From: Omphiscola glabra
Lineage: Eukaryota; Mollusca; Gastropoda; Lymnaeidae
Assembly: GCA_964017045.1 (NCBI GenBank)
Contig: OZ024794.1
Location: 24,857,340 to 24,921,339, forward strand
Length of the DNA: 64,000 bases
Direction: 5' to 3'
The position numbers were made by a program, and so were the translations under genes. Below, piece by piece: positions 59,397 to 64,000 of the stretch (the stretch's first letter is position 1; every line of letters starts with the position of its first letter). The notes below the pieces were generated by a model, which saw nothing but the letters and a program-made list of their open reading frames with translations, did no database searches and was not told the DNA's origin.

Positions 59397-59844
59397 CACA
59401 CACACTGAAATGTCGCTTGTATTTGATTGATTTCTAGCCACCCATGCAATAGCACTGATTGAAATTATATTTGTATAGCTCATATAAGAAAAAAATAATT
59501 TGGGGATCCGGCCCGAAAAGGAATATTTCAAAAGGGATAAGCTAATTCAGAAACCTTTGGTGCGTACCACAACTTACCAAAGTTTTATCGCAATCGGATG
59601 AATGGTATAGGAACTCATACGAAAATTATATTTAGCTCATAAAAGGGGGGAAAAAAGAATTTAGGTCCCCGGTCCCAAAACGGAATATTGTAAAATGTGT
59701 GTAATAATTCAGAAAAATTTGCATTTTTTTTACAATTCACAAAATTTGCATCACTTTGGATTAATTGTATAGAAGCACATACGGGATATACTTATATATG
59801 TATAGATATAGTTTACCGAATTAAGATAACTTTTTTGCAATTAT
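59397..59844. other. Helitron internal repeats
   Basis: Two diverged units of the roughly 170-bp repeat (starting near 59465 and 59625), including CAAAGTTTTATCGCAATCGG, a type of sequence common in non-coding Helitron DNA. Confidence 0.55.
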
Positions 59845-60470
59845 TCAAGGATGATCTGTCTGTCTGTCTAACTGTCTGTCTCTCTGGCTGTCTCTCTGTC
59901 TGTCTCTCTCTCTGTCATTCTGTCTGTCATTCTGTCTGTCTCTTTACCTGTCTGTCTCTCTGTCAGTCTCTCTGTCGCTCTGTCTGTCTCTCTGTCTGTC
60001 TCTCTGTTTCTCTGCCGGTCTATATGTCTCTCTATCTGTCTGTCTGTCTCTATGTTTGTCTCTCAGGCTGTCTCTCAGTCTGTCTCACTGTCAGTCTCTG
60101 TCTCTCTGTCTATCTCTCTGTCTCTCTGTCATTATGTCTGTCTCTCTGTCTGTCTCTTTGTCTGTCTATATGTCTGTCTCTCTGTCTGTCTATCTCTCTG
60201 TCTGTCTGTCTCCCTGTCTGTCTCTCTGTCTCTCTGTCTGTCTCTCTGTCTGTCTCTCTCTCTGTCTCTCTGTCTGTCTCTCTGTCTGTATCTCTGTCTC
60301 TCTGTCTCTCTTTCTGTCTCTCCTCCTGTCTCTCTTTCTGTCTAACTGCCTGTCTCTCTGTCTGTATCTCTGTCTCTCTGTTTGTCTCTCTGTCTCTCTT
60401 TATGTCTCTCCTTCTGTCTCTCTTTCTGTCTAACTGCCTGTCTGTTTGTCTGTCTGTCTGTTTATCTATC
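59845..60470. repeat. (CTGT/CTCT)n microsatellite
   Basis: About 600 bp of TGTCTGTCTCTC-type pyrimidine-rich repeats. The long Cys/Leu/Ser-rich plus-strand ORFs are artefacts. Confidence 0.96.
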
Positions 60471-61035
60471 TTCTACCTATATACCTATTTACCATCTACA
60501 TGCCTGCATGTCTACCTACCTACCTGCCCACCTACCTACCTACCTAACTACCTACCTACTATCTACTAACTATCTACCAAACCAGCTACTATCTACAGAC
60601 CAGTTTACCCTCAAAATCTTAAAATCGTACAATTTCATCACAAAATCGTTCATTACATTATCTTAATAGTAAAAAAACACCCAGTACCGATTTATATAAT
60701 ATATACACATCAACATTGTACGCCAAAATCGTAAGTGTAAACAGGTCTGTATCTATCTACCCATCTATCTCACTATCTACCTATCTCCCTACCTACCGAC
60801 CTACATATCTATCTACCTTCTTACCTACCTACCAACCTACCTACCTACCTATCTTTCTACCTACCTATCTATCCATCCATTCATCCTCTCACCCACCCAC
60901 CCTTCCATCCATCCGTCCTTTCATCCATCCATTCATCCATCCGTCTAGCTATCTTTTATCTACATCTCTATCTATCTTTAATCTATCTGTGTATTTGTCT
61001 GTCTGTCTGTCTTTCTGTCTATCTCTCTATCTAAT
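60471..61035. repeat. (CTAC)n / (CATC)n microsatellites
   Basis: CTACCTAC runs at 60500-60560 and mixed CTAC, CATC and CTGT repeats at 60745-61035, with about 190 bp of unique AT-rich DNA between. Confidence 0.93.
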
Positions 61036-61240
61036 AAAATCTCTATTTTTAAAATTAAATTTTCACTTGTGTAAAGTGATTGTGTTTTGATATCCATGGG
61101 TATAATTATGTAAATATATTTATGTTTTGTTAAAGTCATTGATTTTCTTAATTGGTTAACATATGTTCATATGTAAAATGAGAATATAGATTTTTTGTTT
61201 TACAACTGAAATGACATTGGATTGAAAGATATTGAAAAAG

Positions 61241-61851
61241 TACAAACTAATTAAATATTAAAAATACAAAGCTAAATTAGTATTTAAGTTTAGCAATTTA
61301 AAAAGCAATCAATTAATCATTGCTATTTATTAATTTTACTTATAATATAAGAAGGGGAATGAACATTATCAGTTTTGTCACGCTCTTTTATTAAATCAGA
61401 TAACTTTTAGCTTTGGCTAAATAGGCAATTCGCACTATGACGTCATTTGTGTGATTATTTAGAACTTATTAATTTTATTTTTATTTCGCCATATTGACAA
61501 CGCGCTAAAGAACGCACTAACAACAACTGATTTTTGGGTTTTCCCGATAAATATGATTACTGTGTATTTCTTTGATCATATTTTTTCTATTTAATTTTTT
61601 TTCATAACTTTTAAACGCATATAAAATGCTTAAGATAGTTCCTTAGTTGTTTCTTTATATGTATTTATAATTTATAATATTAATACTTAAACCTTTGCTA
61701 AAATAAAAGCGAAAATATAATATTTTTTGCGCATATAAATTTATTCGATTTCCGTAAAATAATAGAAAAATAACTATGAATCTTTTTAAGAGTCCGAACG
61801 TATCCAAATATTTTCGGGTTTTAAGCGTTATGTCCCTATAGCTCATTCTTA
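61241..61851 (-). repeat. Second copy of the Helitron 5'-proximal segment
   Basis: Collinear and nearly identical to 55247-55857; for example both contain GGGTTTTCCCGATAAATATG. A few substitutions and small indels separate them. Sequence similarity ends at CATTCTTATATAA in both. Confidence 0.88.
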
Positions 61852-61857
61852 TATAAT

Positions 61858-62945
61858 ATATAGGCCTGCCTAACGATTCCTATGCAAGCGATCGAGCGCG
61901 CATAGCATCTGCGCGTAATACCAGTATTGTTAGTAGCGCTATTTTGAAGGGATATTACCATAGTTGTATAGGTATGACCGGAGTTCGTTTTAAACATTAT
62001 AAAATTGTAACGGATTTTGACATGTTTTATTTTAAAATAAATATTTATTTCGTCAAATTGTATTATATCATTATTAGATCAACATATTGCATTATACGCA
62101 GAAATAAAATTATATGTATGATTACACTCGAAACATACGTTATGTTTCATCGTGAATAATGTATTCGTATTCGTGCCGGATTTCGCAAATAAAAAAAAAA
62201 CTGGGATTCTTTACTCGGTGAATGTCTACCCGGGTTTCCCTAATCCAACAGCTTGTTATTTAGCAAATCGTGGTGACTTCTGTTATTAAAAAAATGTACG
62301 TCTTCGGGTGCTTTTCATCCTCTTGGAGGAACTGGCCGCGGCACACCTAGCATCGTCTCGCGGCACACCAGTGTGTCGCGGCACACCGGCTGCGGAGCTC
62401 TGTTCTGACAATTTCTATAATGGAAATTTAATTTCTCCCGCTTTGGTCATATTCCCCTTTGCCCTGGTGTTCCCTCGGCTTGGTTATAAACATGTTGTGT
62501 ATGGCCTGACCAGACTAGCAGCTCATCAACTTTATTTGTGTTCCTTTTCTTTCCTTTTTTTTAAATAAAAAACATTGTTTTCAAAATTCCCAGTGCACTA
62601 ATCTGTTTTAAAAGGGATTAATTTCAGATTTTCCTAAATCAATCAGAAATACCCAAGACACAAATTTTCCCCATCCAAAATTGGCTCTGCTTGGCTCTGC
62701 ACTCTTGTTGTTATCATGTCCCAATAACAATCCTAATTTTTAAATAAGATAACTGCGCTCTGATAAATTAAACAGAAAACACCCCCACAAGGGAGGGGAA
62801 TATCTCGAAAGGCATTAGGTGTGCAAAGAGCAAATATCTGAGGGCTTGTTTATCACTGCCGTTATGAAAGCCACGACCTTCCTCCCCCAACACACAGTAG
62901 CACTGAACAAGGCTGGAGCTTTCAGCCGGGGACGCAAACAAATCT
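61858..62945. other. AT-rich DNA, no gene recognised
   Basis: A GC-rich GCGGCACACC motif occurs three times at 62338-62385 and may be the end of another DNA transposon. ORFs of 71 and 86 codons are unrecognised. Confidence 0.45.
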
Positions 62946-63279
62946 TCTTGTTATATATATATATATATATATATATAGTCGCCGTGAAAAACATAAAAGC
63001 AAGTGTTAAGACATGGAAGGGAACACAGACAGATAAGTTGCGGTAAATATGTCACAAGCGCCATGTTTAAATAGCAGGGTGGCTGTAAGTGTGAGGAATG
63101 CTGGGATATACAAACAGCAGACAGAAAATGGTGTTTCCTCCTCTAACCATGAATGTTCTTAGAATTCAGCAGTTATGAGAAAAGTGTTGTTTTTTTGTTG
63201 TTTTTTTTTGGGGGGGGGGGGGTGAAATCTTCCTTATCCTTTTAACTGTGATTGCATTTAAAAAAATAAATTGTGTAGC
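62946..63279. other. (TA)n tract and spacer with G tract
   Basis: TA repeat at 62953-62978 and a poly-G tract at 63210-63222. No gene recognised. Confidence 0.6.
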
Positions 63280-63740
63280 TGGCTGTTTAAGTTAGACCAG
63301 TCTGTCTCATTGTGCAATAGGCAGCTATGGGTAAATTAGACCAGTCTGTCTCATTGTGCAATAGGCAGCTATGGGTAAATTAGACCAGTCTGTCTCATCG
63401 TGCAATAGGAAGCTATGGGTAAATTAGACCAGTCTGTCTCATTGTGCAATAGGAAGCTATGGGTAAATTAGACCAGTCTGTCTCATTGCGCAATAGGCAG
63501 CTATGGGTAAATTAGACCAGTCTGTCTCATTGTGCAATAGGCAGCTATGGGTAAATTAGACCAGTCTGTCTCATTGTGCAGTAGGCAGCTATGGGTAAAT
63601 TAGACCAGTCTGTCTCATTGTGCAGTAGGCAGCTATGGGTAAATTAGACCAGTCTGTCTCATTGTGCAGTAGGCAGCTATGGGTAAATTAGACCAGTCTG
63701 TCTCATTGTGCAGTAGGCAGCTATGGGTAAATTAGACATG
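63280..63740. repeat. 44-bp minisatellite, ten copies
   Basis: Units contain AGACCAGTCTGTCTCATTGT, then GCAATAGGCAGCTATGGGTA. Variants (GCAGTAGG on the right, AGGAAGC in the middle) are grouped, showing stepwise expansion. Confidence 0.96.
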
Positions 63741-64000
63741 TTATAAGAGATAAACATTTTGTTAAAAGGTTTTAATTTTGTCAATGACATTACTCCCCGT
63801 TACTTATTGTTGTTGTTTTCGCTTTAAATAATTATATAATATACAATGGTCTTATTGCTCCGCAATGTAATCATGCACACATTTTTTTTAGATTGCCAAA
63901 TTAACCCTTTGAAAAAGTCAGAGACTGTGTGCTCAGATTGGTTTAAGACAGATAAAATGGATCCCTTGGGTTCCTTGTTTTGAGCGCTGTATCATTTGAG
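63741..64000. other. AT-rich DNA at the window edge
   Basis: No feature recognised. Confidence 0.5.

Larger units (their letters stand above)
55862..61857 (-). mobile_element. Helitron copy 2, split by an RTE insertion and microsatellites
   Basis: The 3' terminus at 55862 (CTAG then T on the minus strand, with the same GC hairpin) is nearly identical to copy 1. The left part (55862-56198) is cut by the RTE. The right part resumes at 59387 and ends with about 610 bp nearly identical to copy 1 (61241-61851). About 170-bp internal repeats with TTATATTTAGATAGCTCA-like starts and GGCCCC..CCCAAA cores occur at 56115, 59465 and 59625. CT-rich microsatellites fill 59845-61035. Confidence 0.68.

Noticed and set aside
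59697..60569. 290-codon Cys/Leu/Ser-rich ORF
   Set aside because: It is the translation of a CTGT/CTCT microsatellite.
62330..62400. GCGGCACACC triplet as a transposon end
   Set aside because: No inverted partner or duplication was found, so it is left as an unassigned motif.

Overview
The window is AT-rich nuclear DNA from an animal, dominated by transposable elements and tandem repeats, with one recognisable host gene. A gastropod mollusc, possibly a freshwater pulmonate, is my best guess. The reasons are an I-group (Nimb-like) LINE, an RTE-clade LINE, and three short SPIN-like hAT elements, a family reported from tetrapods, a triatomine bug and a pond snail. This is inference: no rRNA, mitochondrial or taxon-diagnostic gene is present. 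There is no sign of bacterial or phage organisation, so operons, ribosome binding sites and CRISPR arrays do not apply.

Layout. 0.7-6.4 kb: a decayed DUF4371/hAT-type transposase fragment (minus strand) is interrupted by a frameshifted endonuclease-RT-RNase H LINE (plus strand). The LINE is followed by a 1-kb imperfect palindrome, and an identical 12-mer sits at the edges of these modules. 6.8-10.2 kb: a 22-bp satellite with a 506-bp higher-order duplication. 10.2-19 kb: gene-poor DNA with a SPIN-like MITE, a second hAT MITE, small arrays and a second DUF4371 remnant. 19.05-22.67 kb: a nested 3.6-kb hAT-like element that carries a TTAA-flanked element and a second SPIN-like copy. 23-46 kb: about fifteen tandem arrays, including a 3.1-kb 24-bp array open in several frames on both strands, plus a LINE tail and an older hAT-like element. 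46-51.8 kb: the third SPIN-like copy, then (minus strand) the probable 3' UTR and five consecutive 3' coding exons of a FAM184-family coiled-coil gene. 51.8-64 kb: probably the next upstream FAM184 intron or the gene's 5' flank. It holds two head-to-tail Helitron copies; the second is interrupted by a structurally complete RTE-type LINE with an intact 1000-codon ORF and a perfect 10-bp target-site duplication. CT-rich microsatellites and a 44-bp array follow.

The FAM184 exons are the only convincing host coding sequence: all five splice in phase and together encode the conserved C-terminus. The RTE ORF is the only intact mobile-element gene. Every other long open frame lies in tandem repeats whose period lets stops be avoided, and I do not treat those as genes. 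I found no tRNA, rRNA or other RNA gene.
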